Assembly (NCBI GenBank): GCA_963662815.2
Contig: CAXXWA010000009.1
Location: forward strand, 186,001 to 250,000
DNA: 64,000 bases
Direction: 5' to 3'
Source: JAPPHA01 sp963662815
GTDB taxonomy: Bacteria > Pseudomonadota > Alphaproteobacteria > Rhodobacterales > Rhodobacteraceae
Positions within the stretch are counted from its first letter, which is position 1. The number at the start of each line of letters is the position of its first letter. The notes under the pieces were generated by a model. It saw only the letters and a program-made list of their open reading frames with translations, had not been told where the DNA came from and ran no database searches. This document shows, in pieces, positions 1 to 7,599 of this stretch. Both the position numbers and the translations under genes were made by a program.

Positions 1-133
1 GCATAGCCGCTCCCGAAGGCATTCTCACGTCCCGGCACTACGACCAGCGTCCGGAAGCAGCCATGGTGTCCGCTGCGCAGACCGTCCACGTGCCTTCCGG
101 CCAAGAACGATCCAACTGCTATCCGGGGTATAG

Positions 134-525
134 CTATTCAGCCACTTCCTGCGCCTGCACGATCAACCGTTTTCCGATGGCGCCAAGCGCCCTGTCCATC
201 CGGTCGAGCCGCGAGTGATGCTCGACATCCAATGCCCGGTCGACCTGTGGAAGGTGCCAACCCAGTCGCCGCGCCAACTCGGCCTTGCCAATCTTTTGCT
301 CCCGCATGCCCTGATACAGAATCACCTTCACCGCCGTGAGCGTTGGCAACGCCACACACACATCGCCCGCCGACGGAACCGGCACATCCTGATTGCCGTG
401 CATGCGTGCGGCTATGGCTTCCTCAAGTGCTGATACGGATCGGGCCAGCGCTTCCCTCCGATCATCGCCGAAGTTCGTGAGTTCCGGAAAATCCCGCGAT
501 GTCGCCAACACCCCGCGGCCCCACT
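134..525 (-). pseudogene. hicB: HicB-type antitoxin, 5' end lost at IS30 boundary
   Basis: The minus-strand frame ending at 134 reads as the body and C-terminus of a HicB antitoxin: the partial HicB fold with TSRDFPELTNFGDD, then PVPSAGDV, then a C-terminal helix-turn-helix with KAELARRLGWHLPQVDRAL. About 122 residues remain. The roughly 15-20 residues that should hold the start codon and first strand are missing; at 525 the reading runs straight into the terminal repeat of an IS30-type element. No hicA toxin is visible on either side, and the sequence beyond the far IS end (after 3977) does not encode the missing HicB start, so the locus has also been rearranged or deleted. Family assignment is confident; function is very probably lost. 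Confidence 0.8.
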
Positions 526-546
526 TCCACTCCGAAGTGCAACACC

Positions 547-934
547 GGCCATTTCCGCAGCGAGCGCGCTGCCCGGGCGCAGAAAGTAGCCCTGTAATGG
601 TGAATCCATGCCCCCGGGCGACCGAGATCCGGGCCCGAGGCGGCTGAAGTCCCGTCGAAACGCAGCGTAGCCGCGCTCTCCGGACGGTGCAAGCCGCGCC
701 CAGGCGGCGGCCCGCCGGGCGAAGGGAGGGCGGAGCCCACTGCGGCCGCCGTCTTCCTGCCAACCCTCTGAAGAAGCGTGTATTTCGACGCCCGGTCCAC
801 CAGCGACACCAGCGCGCCGCTGTGGCCCTTGCCGACGATCGTGTCCGCCTCCCAGTCGCCGATCCGCTCCTTCGCCTCCACGATCTCCGGGCGCTCGGAG
901 ATGTCCGTGCGGTCCGGGATGCGGCCCCGGCCCG
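547..934 (-). pseudogene. IS30-type transposase, catalytic part, C-terminally degraded
   Basis: The minus strand resumes at GRIPDRTDISERPEIVEAKE and carries the hallmark IGDWEADTIVGKGHSGALVS with the first catalytic Asp and the following SLVDRASKYTLLQRVGRKTA. After about position 760 similarity stops: the ADNGKEF and C-terminal Glu regions expected in IS30 transposases are absent, and the remaining 210 bp reaching the terminal repeat are not recognisable. This is an internal deletion or replacement independent of the IS4 insertion. Confidence 0.75.
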
Positions 935-3417
935 CCCAATGGCATTTTGTTAGTCGTGCGGAATTTTCGTTCTGATTTTCGTCCGGACGCAGGGCTCTGA
1001 TTCACTGGTCTTTATCTGCGGTGCGGAATTTCGGGTTTCCCGGGGTTGACACCCGTCCCCGGCCATGGCATGTCATGCTTGGATCGGACCGTCTGTCAGG
1101 AGCTTTCAGCCATGGACCCGCGAATCGCTGCCCTCAAGTCCACCACCTTTCTGGGCCGGCGCTTCACGCGGCGCCAGATCGCCGACATCCAGGAGACCGT
1201 CGGGCTGTTCCCGAACGACAGCCGCAAGGAATTGTCGAAGACCATCTGCGAGAACCTGAACTGGACCACGCCGAGAGGCGAATGCCGGGTCGCTGCCGGC
1301 CTGCGGCTTCTCGAGCACCTGGAGGAATGCGGGATCCTGACCCTTCCGGAGAAGCGCAACACGGCGGCGAAGTCGGAACCCAAGCCGATCGTCCGCGTGC
1401 GGGCGTCCGACCCGCAGCCGGAGATCGCCTGCGCGCTCGCCGCCCTGGAGCCGCTGTCGCTGGAGGAGGCGGCGTCTCCGGAGGACGTGGCGCTGTGGAA
1501 GGCGCTCGTCGACAGGCACCACCATCTCGGATGCCCGCGGCCCTTCGGGCCGTGCATCCGCTGGTTCGTCCGCGACCGCCGCGGGCGGCATCTCGCGGTG
1601 CTGCTGTTCGAGGCGGCGGCGCGGACGCTGCCGGCCCGGGACGAGTGGATCGGGTGGAGCGCGGCCGACCGCGACCGCCGGCTGCACCTCGCGGTGTCGA
1701 ACAGCCGCTTTCTGGCGGTGCCATGGGTCCGCGTCGACAACCTGGCGTCGAAGGCGCTGTCGATGGCGCTGCGCGCCCTCGCCGACAGATGGGAGGAGCG
1801 GCACGCCTGCCGCCCGGTCCTGTGCGAGACCTTCGTCGACCCGACCCGCTTCGACGGCGCCTGCTGCAGGGCCGCCGGCTGGCAGCGGATCGGCATGACC
1901 GCCGGCAAGCGCAGCGGGCGCGGCGCCAAGCCGGCCAAGGAGATCCTGGTCAGGGCGCTCGACCCGGAGTTCCGCAGGATCCTGAAGGGAGAGGCGAAAC
2001 CGAAGCCGAAGCGCCGCGACAGGCCTCCCGCCTCCGACGGCCGCTTCGTCGCCATGTGGTCCCGGGTCGCCGACGCGGCCGCCGGCATCGCCGCCCGCCA
2101 CGACCGGGAATGGATGCAGAGACGCAGGGTGACGGACAGCCTCATCGTCATGCTGTTCGTCTTCCGCCCGGTGCTGGCGCGCGGACAGAAAGGCTGCGCC
2201 ACCGTGACGGCCGAGCTGTGGGAGCAGTGCCGGCGGTCCGGCATCGCGCTGCCGCAGCCGCAGCCGGTCGCCGCCTCCTCGATCTGCAAGGCCCGCGCCC
2301 GGGTGCACGAGGACCTGTTCCGGGACCTGCACCGCGAGATCCTCCGCACGGCATCCACGACCCGAACTGGAACGGACACCGGACCTTCGCCGTCGACGGC
2401 TCCAAGCCGACCCTGCCGCGCCCGCTCGTCGAGGCCGGATATCCGCTCCCGGACGACGGCGCCCGCCACCCGCAGGGCCTGCCGTCCTGCCTGTACAGGC
2501 TCGACAGCCGCATGCCCGTCGACTTCCTCCTCGCGTCCGACGCCGACGAGCGCGCCGCCGCGCTCGCCCGTCCCGACGCGCGCTCCCCCGGCGACGTCGC
2601 GGTCCTCGACCGGGGATGTTTCTCCTTCGTCATGCTGCACGCCATGACCGTGCGCGGCCTGCATCCGGCGTTCCGCATCCAGCGCAGCTCCGCCGCCGCC
2701 TTCAACAGCTTCCGCGACGGCGACCGCGACGACGCCCGCATCAGGATCGCGCCGGGAAAGGAGGCCCTGCGCAAGCTGCGGGCCGCAGGCTTCGCAACCC
2801 CGGTCCCTCCGGTCGTCCTGCGCCTGGTCCGCTGCGACATCGCCGATGAACGATGCGCGCTCGCCGCGACCCTCGACGACCCGGACCGGTACAGCGTGGC
2901 GGACCTCTCGGACCTCCATCACGGCCGCTGGTCGATCGAGGAGCCGTGCAAGACTTCCAAACATGTCATCGCGGTGGACGAATTCCACGGCAGGACCGAA
3001 CGCGGCGTCCGCCAGGAACCCTGCGCCCATTTCAACCTCATCGCCATGGCACGCCTGTTCTCCAACCAGGGCGACAGCCTCCTCGACGACATGCACGAAG
3101 GCGACAGGGCGAAGATGCGGACGAACTTCTCCAACGCGCTGGCCATGCTCGCCGTCAACCTCGAGGAGATGATCCTGGCCCAGACCGCGGCCCTGGCCGA
3201 CGCCGTCGGGCGCATGGCGGACTCGATCCTCGCGGTCAGGGCGCGGCTGCGGCCGGGACGGTCGTTCCCGCGCCGCTCGCGAAAACCGGTCGGAAAGCGG
3301 AGCCGAAAGCGACAGCAGACCGCGTGAACACGGATTGATCCGAAAAGGGGCGAAATGGCCCCGAACAATCATGCGACCTTAAGGAAACGACACCGAAACG
3401 TTAAGGAAATGCCATTG
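935..3417 (+). mobile_element. IS4-type element with DruA-like domain, inserted in IS30
   Basis: The ends are imperfect inverted repeats: the left end begins CCCAATGGCATTTTG and the right end, read inward, begins CAATGGCATTTCC. The element is flanked by an 8-bp direct repeat CCGGCCCG at 927-934 and 3418-3425. Removing the element plus one repeat copy joins the two IS30 transposase halves in frame (GRHSGR to GRIPDRTD), which supports both the boundaries and the insertion order. Length is 2,483 bp with one gene. Confidence 0.8.
1112..3327 (+). pseudogene. IS4-family transposase with N-terminal DUF4338/DruA-like domain, frameshifted
   Basis: Translation probably begins at ATG 1112 (MDPRIAALK), preceded by AGGAG. 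Residues 1 to about 300 look like the DUF4338 domain known from the Druantia defence protein DruA (SKTICENLNW, HLAVSNSRFLAVPWVRVDNL). The frame then enters an IS4 transposase N-domain up to about 2345, where it ends in unrelated residues. The IS4 catalytic part continues in another frame from about 2350: first Asp in TFAVDGSKPTL, second Asp in VAVLDRGCFSF, Glu in GRWSIEEPCK. At least one indel near 2345 separates the halves. In the conserved Y-(2)-R-(3)-E-(6)-K motif the Tyr is replaced by His (codon 2917-2919), and usual aromatic positions nearby read Cys. All of this points to an inactive copy. The domain calls are by motif and remain to be confirmed by profile search. Confidence 0.75.
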
Positions 3418-3876
3418 CCGGCCCGAGTGGCGCCCGCCCTTCCGGTCCGGCTTCTTCCCGCGGCGCCGCAGGAAAAGGAAGAGCCGGCCCCCGGCCTTCC
3501 GGTCGGCGCGGACGTGCTGGCATATCCATTCCCGGCCCGCCATGGGGATGCCCTCCTTGCGGAAGCGGCCGGCGGTCCGGTCCGGGCTCCAGCCCTCCGC
3601 CAGCCTGTCCTCCACCGCGCGCCACCGCTCCCGGGTCATCTTCCTGGCAACGGACGAGGCGGCGCCGCGCCGCGCCGAGGCCTTGCCTTGCGCCTGCCCG
3701 TGCCTGTATCCGCGCCCGCCGCCGTTGCGCCGGATCTCGCGCCGGACAGTCGTCCGGTCCCGGCCCAGCTGCCGGGCAATGGCCAAATCGGACAGTCCGC
3801 TTTTCCTCAGCGCGCATGTCCGGCATCGTTCGCCATGGGTCAGGTGGTGGCAGCCGCACGGCATGACAGTCTCCAT
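3418..3876 (-). pseudogene. IS30-type transposase, N-terminal part
   Basis: This frame starts with HHLTHGERCRTCALRKSGLS, the N-terminal helix-turn-helix of IS30 transposases, and continues through GRDRTTVRREIRRN and RRRGKKPDRKGGRHSGR. At that point the sequence enters the end of the inserted IS4-type element. In an intact family member the text would continue with GRIPDRTDISERP, which is exactly what is found 2.5 kb away at about 881-937. HTH and linker are recognisable; the catalytic domain lies in the other fragment. Confidence 0.8.
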
Positions 3877-4131
3877 GCTTCATCACAGGGACTGTCGCCG
3901 CCATCTGGCCGATTGCAACATCCTGCGCCGAAGGACGCAGGTCGCCACCACCTCTGGTGTTGCACTTCAGAGTGGCACGGGGGCTTCGAATTGTCGGTGG
4001 ATCGCACCGATCCCGTGAACCGCTGCGCATTCCTCCGGTCGGCAGGCTGCCCGACTCCCGGCCAGCTTGCCGGTCGCGTTCGCCCAACATAGATTCCCGA
4101 GAAGACATTGGGCCTTCGGGAGGTCGCGGCG

Positions 4132-5076
4132 ATGAAAGCGCTGTTACCGATTTCGCTTTCGGTTCTTCTTTGCGCTGTCGGTGCGCGAGATTTCGCGCCG
4201 GCAAGTGCGGCTGGCATTGGCGGGCCATCGATCGCCTGGGGACCGCGCGCCGGGACGTCGGACCTGTCCGAGGTCTCAGGGGTGGCGGACGAGTTCGGAC
4301 CCGGTCTCGGCGAAGCGCTGTCGCGCGCGGCGCGGGCCATTCCGAACGGCGCCTCGCAATCCTCCCTGACCGAGTCCGGACGCACGGCAAGGGAGATGAA
4401 GGTAGAGGTGGTCCGCGACGGAGGCGGGAACCTCGTCTACGCGGTAACGGACGGAGGCGGTATCGATGCGCGCGCGCCAGGACCGTCGCGGCAGGGTTTC
4501 CGTCTCGCCCTGTTCGCCGGCGTACCCGCGGGAATAGAGCCCGACCCGTCGAGCTACCCGCACGATCTTCTGGGCCTCTGGTCCCGGGACAGCGAGGTTG
4601 GGGTTTTCTGGAGCGCGAGCCCGTCAGTGCCTGCGCCTGCATTCGGCAACCGGTCTCCGGCCGGACGCGTCGTCTTCAGTGGCGACGGGGTGGGACTGCT
4701 TTCCGCAGGCGGCTCCACAACGAAATTCCTTGCCGATATCGAATTCGCCGTCGACTTCGACAACCTCACGGCAACCGGAAAAGCCGACGGTTTCCGCACC
4801 TTCGCCGGCGAGGCGCTGGACAGCCCTTCCCTGTCACTGGACTCCATCGGGTTTTCGCCGCGGGGAGAATCGTTCTCCGGTGGCACGTCGGCCCGGATTG
4901 CCGGCGGCGGACGCTGGGGAGCACGCTGGTCGGACGGCGAGGGCGGGGCGCTTGGCGGGACCTTCGGTTTCGCCACGGAGAACGGAAGCGCAGCGGTCCT
5001 GGCGGCCTTCATTGCATTGTCTGTCGAACCGGGCGCGGCCGGGAACCCGGACGATCCGGTCGCGACATCCAGGTAG
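4132..5076 (+). CDS. secreted transferrin-binding-protein-like beta-barrel protein
   Basis: A 314-residue protein. The ATG at 4132 is preferred over an in-frame TTG at 4108 because GGGAGG lies about eight bases upstream and the product then starts with a clean signal peptide (residues 1 to about 27, ending PASAA). The C-terminal region, about residues 165-295, alternates short hydrophobic strands with Gly/Ser turns and ends in GARWSDGEGGALGGTFGFAT, which resembles the C-terminal eight-stranded barrel of TbpB/factor-H-binding-type proteins (Slam-dependent lipoproteins). There is no lipobox cysteine, so it should be periplasmic or secreted rather than lipid-anchored. It stands alone between the IS elements and a convergent operon. 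Family assignment rests on strand pattern and the LGGTFGF motif only. Confidence 0.55.
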   Translation: MKALLPISLSVLLCAVGARDFAPASAAGIGGPSIAWGPRAGTSDLSEVSGVADEFGPGLGEALSRAARAIPNGASQSSLTESGRTAREMKVEVVRDGGGNLVYAVTDGGGIDARAPGPSRQGFRLALFAGVPAGIEPDPSSYPHDLLGLWSRDSEVGVFWSASPSVPAPAFGNRSPAGRVVFSGDGVGLLSAGGSTTKFLADIEFAVDFDNLTATGKADGFRTFAGEALDSPSLSLDSIGFSPRGESFSGGTSARIAGGGRWGARWSDGEGGALGGTFGFATENGSAAVLAAFIALSVEPGAAGNPDDPVATSR

Positions 5077-5369
5077 GGTGCATAGTACAGCCGCGTGCCT
5101 GCTTCGACTCCGCCAGCCGATCCTGGGCGCCTTGCCGGAGACGGCCATGTTCGGAATTCCCTGCGATTTCGGCTCCGCATCCAGGTTGGATTTTGGGGCA
5201 AAATGACGGCGGTCGCCGTCAGAGTGACAGGCCTTTGCCGGAGGCGTAGACGTCGTTGGCCCGCGCGCGAGGGTCGAGTGCAATCCCGCGTTCGTCGCGC
5301 CAAGTCCGTTGCCGCGGGCTGCGGACACATCGTTCGGAAAGGACGGGTTACCGCTGCTGCCTCTTGTCC

Positions 5370-5783
5370 CTACTCGCGACTGCCTTGCCGATCCGGGAGG
5401 ACGGCCTGATCGACAAAAAAGATGTCCGTCAGAAGCGCCCGCAGTGCAATGAGCCCGTTGGTGTTGTCGATCATGTCGGACGAGATCGATGGCTTGGCGA
5501 GAAGCATCTCGAGCACGGAACGGATCACGGCAGCATCGCGCCGGAACCGTTCGCTGAATTCCGATCCCTGCGTTCCGCCGACACCTTCGCCCAAAGCGTC
5601 CTCGAGATCGGACAACGCGGCGAGGAACCGTTTGAGATACTGTCGAATCTGGCTTTCGCCGCCGTGCTCGCCGGCCTCGCGTTTCCGTCCCTGTGCGGCA
5701 TACGCCAGCATGAACTCGTAAGATTCCTCGATGATGTCGAACGAATCGCGCAGCTCCGCTGCCTGCTTCAAACCGTCGCTCAT
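5370..5783 (-). CDS. small helical protein, last gene of Mo-hydroxylase operon
   Basis: A 137-residue, mainly alpha-helical, soluble protein without signal peptide or membrane segment. It starts at ATG 5783, overlapping the cytochrome gene stop codon by an ATGA arrangement, so the two are probably translationally coupled. No catalytic motif is recognised; the middle is rich in charged residues and ends with a hydrophobic helix (ALRALLTDIFFVDQAVLP). Position suggests an accessory or assembly role for the oxidoreductase, but this is inference. The 293 bp after it, up to the convergent gene at 5076, hold nothing recognisable. Confidence 0.6.
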   Translation of the reverse strand: MSDGLKQAAELRDSFDIIEESYEFMLAYAAQGRKREAGEHGGESQIRQYLKRFLAALSDLEDALGEGVGGTQGSEFSERFRRDAAVIRSVLEMLLAKPSISSDMIDNTNGLIALRALLTDIFFVDQAVLPDRQGSRE

Positions 5784-6397
5784 TCGGAGTCCTTTCTCGC
5801 GTGTTCCGGTCCGTGACCCCGAAGCATCGAAACGAGAAGGGCGCGATGTTCGGGTCGGAAGGAAAAATAGACGTGCAGGATGAAGAGGAAAAGCAGCAGC
5901 ATCGCAGAAGCGCCGTGGAGCATGTACACGACGCCCCACCCCTGATCGGAGAGAATCGACGGTTCGCGCCGCCAGAAGGTCGTGTCGATCTTCGCCAGCA
6001 TCAGCAGTCCTGTGGCAACCGCCACCAGAACCGTCGCCGATGCCGCAGCGTGATATCCCTTCTGGAGCGCATCGAACTTGGCATCCGACAGCCCGTCATG
6101 CCCGTGCCCGCGAAGATTCCGCCCGATCTCGCGAAGGTCGTCGACCCCCGGAATCATGTTCGTCAGCCCGTGAACGAAAAAGACCCTGTAGAGGTGAAAC
6201 AGCACCGCCAACGTCAAGACGACCCCGGCCATCCAGTGCATCGGCACCCATTCGAACCGGATCCCGAGAATCGGGAGAAATGCGGTTACACCGAGAACGA
6301 TCACGGCCAAGGCCATGACCCAGTGAAACAGCCGGTCCGGAAGCCGGTGCCTGACACTCCTGCGCCGGGCGCCGCCGCCAACTTCATGATCCGCCAT
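5780..6397 (-). CDS. di-haem b-type cytochrome, cytochrome b561 / FdhC-HyaC type
   Basis: A 205-residue membrane protein with four predicted transmembrane segments (about 22-45, 52-75, 118-136, 158-180). Histidines at 25, 54, 68, 161 and 175 lie in or at the ends of these helices, as in cytochrome b subunits of formate dehydrogenase-N and NiFe hydrogenase, where they bind two haems b. Start at ATG 6397 (MADHEVGG), chosen because upstream residues in the same frame are not protein-like. Located directly behind the Mo-hydroxylase genes, it probably carries electrons from the periplasmic enzyme to the quinone pool. This membrane route would differ from the soluble acceptors of classical xanthine oxidase-family enzymes. 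It overlaps the next gene by 4 bp. Confidence 0.8.
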   Translation of the reverse strand: MADHEVGGGARRRSVRHRLPDRLFHWVMALAVIVLGVTAFLPILGIRFEWVPMHWMAGVVLTLAVLFHLYRVFFVHGLTNMIPGVDDLREIGRNLRGHGHDGLSDAKFDALQKGYHAAASATVLVAVATGLLMLAKIDTTFWRREPSILSDQGWGVVYMLHGASAMLLLFLFILHVYFSFRPEHRALLVSMLRGHGPEHARKDSE

Positions 6398-6438
6398 TCG
6401 GTCTACTCTTGCGCGAATCTGCCTGCCAGGATTGCTGT

Positions 6439-6585
6439 CTAACCCGGATGCCGGAGAATCCGGAAGAGCAGATGCGCGAGAATGGCGGCCGCCGCTGCGG
6501 CAACCGGCAACCACAGGAACTCCCAGTTCATGCCTACAAGCATCGACTGTCCGAAGACATCCTGCTTGTAGCGCAGCAATTCCAT
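6439..6585 (-). CDS. 48-residue single-span membrane protein of Mo-hydroxylase operon
   Basis: A small gene of 49 codons lying 3 bp after the FAD-subunit stop codon and 41 bp before the cytochrome gene. The product begins MELLRYKQDVFGQ and has one hydrophobic segment (about residues 21-42, FLWLPVAAAAAAILAHLLF) followed by basic RILRHPG, giving an N-out/C-in single-span topology by charge. It is too short for many gene callers. Its place between a periplasmic FAD subunit and a membrane cytochrome suggests an anchor or docking subunit, comparable in size to small subunits of other membrane oxidoreductases. No family is recognised; the gene is supported by position, tight spacing and the hydrophobic pattern only. 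Confidence 0.6.
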   Translation of the reverse strand: MELLRYKQDVFGQSMLVGMNWEFLWLPVAAAAAAILAHLLFRILRHPG

Positions 6586-6588
6586 GCC

Positions 6589-7578
6589 TCAGCCGAGCGA
6601 CCGAACCGCCCGCGCGGCAAGGTTCTGCATCATCGGGATCTTGAAATGGTTGAAGTTCAGCGGCTTCGCGCCGCTCGCGGCCACGCGCTTCACCAGGGCT
6701 TCCAGATCGCCGCCGGGCGCTTCGCCCCTCATCAGATCCTCGACCTCGCTCAGGCGCCGCGGCGTGCACTGAACCGCGCCGCAGACGACAGAGGCATCGG
6801 AGACAGTTCCCCCGTCCATATGCGCCGCCATCGCGATGTTCACCAGCGCGAAATCCCAAACGTTGCGATCGGAGACCTTTTCGAAGTACTGGTTCGAACC
6901 GGCCCATTTCGCGGGAATGCGGATTCCCAGTAGAATCTCGCCGCTCTCGACAGAGGTCATGCGGGTGATGTCGATCTCGGGTCCGATAAAGAACTCGTCA
7001 GCCGAAACCTCCCTCTGGTCTCCCCGGCCCTGGATCACGAACGTCGCCTCGAGCGCAGCTAGTGCCGGAGCGGTGTCGGACGGCGTGACCGCAACGCAGC
7101 GGCTGGCATCGAACAGGGTATGCTCGCGGTTCATCGCAGTTGGCGTGTTCGCGTAGCAGGTGTTGCCGCCGGCCCGGTAGCACGGAAACCCGTCCCGGTA
7201 GTACACGCAGCGCGTATCCTGCATGACGTTGCCGCCGAGCGTGCCCGCATTCCGAATCTGCGGCGATGCCACATGCGCCGCCGCTTCCGAAAGCGAAGGG
7301 AAGCGGCTCCTGACCGCCGCGCTTTCCGCCACCTCCGTCAGCGTAGTCATGGCGCCGATCCACAGGCCGCCGCCGTCGTCTTCACGGATTCCGTGCAACT
7401 CCCCGATGCCCGCAATGTCCACGAGCGCCGGGGGCTGTTGGACCCGATCCTTGAACCAACCGAGGCTGTCCTTGCCGCCGGCGATGATCCAGGCGTCATC
7501 GTGTTCGTCCAGAATGCTCTGCGCATCCGCCACGCTGGCGGGTTGAAAGAGCTCGAAGTTGTGCATTACGTCTGTCAT
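6589..7578 (-). CDS. FAD-binding subunit of Mo-hydroxylase (PaoB/CoxM/HcrB type)
   Basis: A 329-residue subunit of the xanthine dehydrogenase family. The FAD-binding motifs are AGGKD (residues 33-37) and NAGTLGGNV (110-118). Four cysteines (124, 133, 141, 161) sit in an insert starting DTRCVYYRDGFPCYRAGGNT, matching the extra [4Fe-4S] cluster known in 4-hydroxybenzoyl-CoA reductase beta and E. coli PaoB. Start ATG 7578 has GGGAGG ahead of it. It passes electrons between the [2Fe-2S] subunit and FAD, then probably to the b-type cytochrome encoded downstream. Like PaoB it has no signal peptide and would be co-exported with the Tat-carrying subunit. Confidence 0.88.
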   Translation of the reverse strand: MTDVMHNFELFQPASVADAQSILDEHDDAWIIAGGKDSLGWFKDRVQQPPALVDIAGIGELHGIREDDGGGLWIGAMTTLTEVAESAAVRSRFPSLSEAAAHVASPQIRNAGTLGGNVMQDTRCVYYRDGFPCYRAGGNTCYANTPTAMNREHTLFDASRCVAVTPSDTAPALAALEATFVIQGRGDQREVSADEFFIGPEIDITRMTSVESGEILLGIRIPAKWAGSNQYFEKVSDRNVWDFALVNIAMAAHMDGGTVSDASVVCGAVQCTPRRLSEVEDLMRGEAPGGDLEALVKRVAASGAKPLNFNHFKIPMMQNLAARAVRSLG

Positions 7579-7599
7579 TTTTCTATCCTCCCCGACCCG

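Larger units (their letters stand above)
525..3977 (-). mobile_element. IS30-family element, split by a nested IS4-type element
   Basis: Matching ends lie at 525-546 (plus strand, TTCCACTCCGAAGTGCAACA then CC) and 3956-3977 (reverse complement, starting GGTGTTGCACTTCAGAGTGG), the GGTGTTGCACTTC type of end I associate with the IS30 family. Between them the transposase is read on the minus strand in two blocks separated by a foreign 2.48-kb element. The transposase C-terminus has also been largely deleted, so the element is dead. Its left end abuts the truncated hicB. Confidence 0.75.

Noticed and set aside
1112..3327. Programmed frameshift producing a DruA-IS4 fusion transposase
   Set aside because: The junction near 2345 has no slippery run or downstream structure that I can see, and catalytic-motif residues are also damaged, so mutation is more likely.
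1096..3372. 758-codon open frame on the minus strand opposite the IS4-type gene
   Set aside because: It is the GC-rich antisense shadow of the DruA/IS4 coding sequence; the product is Arg/Ala-rich without motifs.
3978..4131. Search for hicA or the missing hicB start beyond the IS30 right end
   Set aside because: Neither strand encodes a HicA-like or HicB N-terminal sequence here.
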